From contig CAAHDV010000015.1 in assembly GCA_900770535.1 (NCBI GenBank), positions 1 through 6,251 on the forward strand: a DNA stretch of 6,251 nt. Direction: 5' to 3'. Source of the stretch: Lachnospiraceae bacterium (GTDB lineage Bacteria > Bacillota > Clostridia > Lachnospirales > Lachnospiraceae). Shown here in pieces: positions 5,489 to 6,251 of this stretch. The translations under genes and the position numbers were made by a program. The first letter of the stretch is position 1. Each line of letters starts with the position of its first letter. Below the pieces are notes generated by a model. That model made no database searches and was not told the origin of the DNA. It was given only the letters and a program-made list of their open reading frames with translations.

Positions 5489-6251
5489 ATGTGGTTAGCA
5501 GATGGCTGGAAAGATTATCAGGTCATTGACTGTTCAAAAGGAGAAAAACTGGAAAGATGGGGTAAGTACCTCTTAGTCCGCCCGGACCCGCAGGTCATCT
5601 GGGATACCCCGAAGACTCACAAAGGCTGGAAACACATGAACGGCCACTATCACCGCAGCGCCAAGGGCGGCGGCGAGTGGGAGTTCTTTGATCTCCCGGA
5701 GCAGTGGACCATTGGCTACAAAGGACTGACCTTCAACTTAAAACCATTCAGCTTCAAGCACACCGGACTTTTTCCGGAGCAGGCTGCCAACTGGGACTGG
5801 TTCAGTGACAAGATCCGTAAAGCCGGCCGCCCGGTCAAGGTCTTAAACCTCTTCGCCTACACCGGCGGCGCAACCCTGGCCGCTGCCAAAGCTGGTGCTT
5901 CCGTGACTCACGTGGATGCCTCCAAGGGCATGGTCGGCTGGGCAAAAGAGAATGCCGCTTCCTCCGGGCTCAGTGACGCTCCGATCCGCTGGCTGGTCGA
6001 TGACTGTGTAAAATTCGTAGAGCGTGAGATCCGCCGCGGCAATCATTACGACGCCATCATCATGGATCCTCCGTCCTACGGCCGTGGCCCAAAGGGCGAA
6101 ATCTGGAAAATTGAAGATGCGATTCATCCACTCGTAAAGCTGTGCGTACAGCTTTTATCCGATGACCCGCTGTTCTTCCTCATCAACTCCTACACCACCG
6201 GCCTGGCTCCGGCGGTTCTCACCTACATGATGAGCACCGAAATCGTACCAA
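5489..6251 (+). CDS. Class I SAM-dependent methyltransferase, RlmI-like (COG1092), 3' end missing
   Basis: The frame is open from ATG 5489 to the window end, giving 254 residues without a stop; it probably ends within some 30-40 further residues. AAAGGTGG at 5473-5480 lies 8 nt before the ATG. The N-terminal half (1-90) includes FKHTGLFPEQAANWDW at 89-104, like the GLF-DQ segment of RlmI-type enzymes. Motif I is VLNLFAYTGGATLAAAKAGA at 118-137, the SAM loop; HVDASKGMVGWAKEN at 141-155 holds the acidic residue that binds the ribose; DPPSYGRGP at 193-201 is catalytic motif IV. The fold and family resemble enzymes that methylate 23S rRNA. It is shorter than E. coli RlmI and has no PUA domain before the catalytic core. 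The segment where RlmI has its SCS cysteine reads INSYTTGL (232-239), without cysteine, so m5C chemistry and the name RlmI should not be assumed. It is transcribed divergently from glf. Confidence 0.9.
   Translation, partial: MWLADGWKDYQVIDCSKGEKLERWGKYLLVRPDPQVIWDTPKTHKGWKHMNGHYHRSAKGGGEWEFFDLPEQWTIGYKGLTFNLKPFSFKHTGLFPEQAANWDWFSDKIRKAGRPVKVLNLFAYTGGATLAAAKAGASVTHVDASKGMVGWAKENAASSGLSDAPIRWLVDDCVKFVEREIRRGNHYDAIIMDPPSYGRGPKGEIWKIEDAIHPLVKLCVQLLSDDPLFFLINSYTTGLAPAVLTYMMSTEIVP

Noticed and set aside
5843..6127. 94-aa open frame on the minus strand inside the methyltransferase gene
   Set aside because: It lies antisense to a clearly conserved SAM-binding domain and has no recognisable motifs, so it is a shadow of GC-rich coding.

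Overview
The window most likely comes from a Gram-positive anaerobe of the Clostridia, with Lachnospiraceae the best guess. The reasons are a moderately GC-rich coding style, strong purine-rich ribosome binding sites (GGAGG, AAGGTGG, GGGAG), AT-rich sigma-A-type promoters, and protein flavours common in gut Clostridia. This is inference from the sequence alone. No marker gene fixes the taxon.

Layout from left to right. Positions 1-63 hold a T-arm-like motif that may be the 3' end of a tRNA or tRNA relic cut by the window edge. A complete LysR-type regulator (104-988, +) follows. It converges, with a gap of only 17 bp, on a four-gene operon on the minus strand. In transcription order the operon is glf, UDP-galactopyranose mutase (5211-4108); a GT8 glycosyltransferase (4106-3114); a rhamnosyltransferase-like GT2 (3011-1953); and a second GT2 with an NPD motif (1956-1006). 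A 277-bp intergenic region (5212-5488) carries back-to-back promoters, one for the operon and one for a class I SAM-dependent methyltransferase of the RlmI-like COG1092 type (5489 to the window end, +, truncated at its 3' end).

How the genes work together. Glf makes UDP-galactofuranose from UDP-galactopyranose. The three transferases probably assemble a short galactofuranose-containing surface glycan from nucleotide sugars. Three of the four genes are tightly packed (a 1-nt gap and a 4-nt ATGA overlap), which suggests translational coupling. The window shows no priming transferase, flippase, ABC exporter or polymerase, so the operon must rely on export and assembly genes elsewhere or decorate an existing polymer. 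The LysR gene and the methyltransferase are probably not functionally tied to the glycan genes.

Four minus-strand or upstream start sites were moved from the longest reading frame on ribosome-binding-site evidence: glf to 5211 (367 aa), GT8 to 4106 (330 aa), the first GT2 to 3011 (352 aa), and the methyltransferase placed at 5489. I see no CRISPR array, transposase, phage gene or clear new system. The most notable points are the missing motif-VI cysteine in the methyltransferase, the paired promoter region with repeats, and the self-contained Galf mini-operon.
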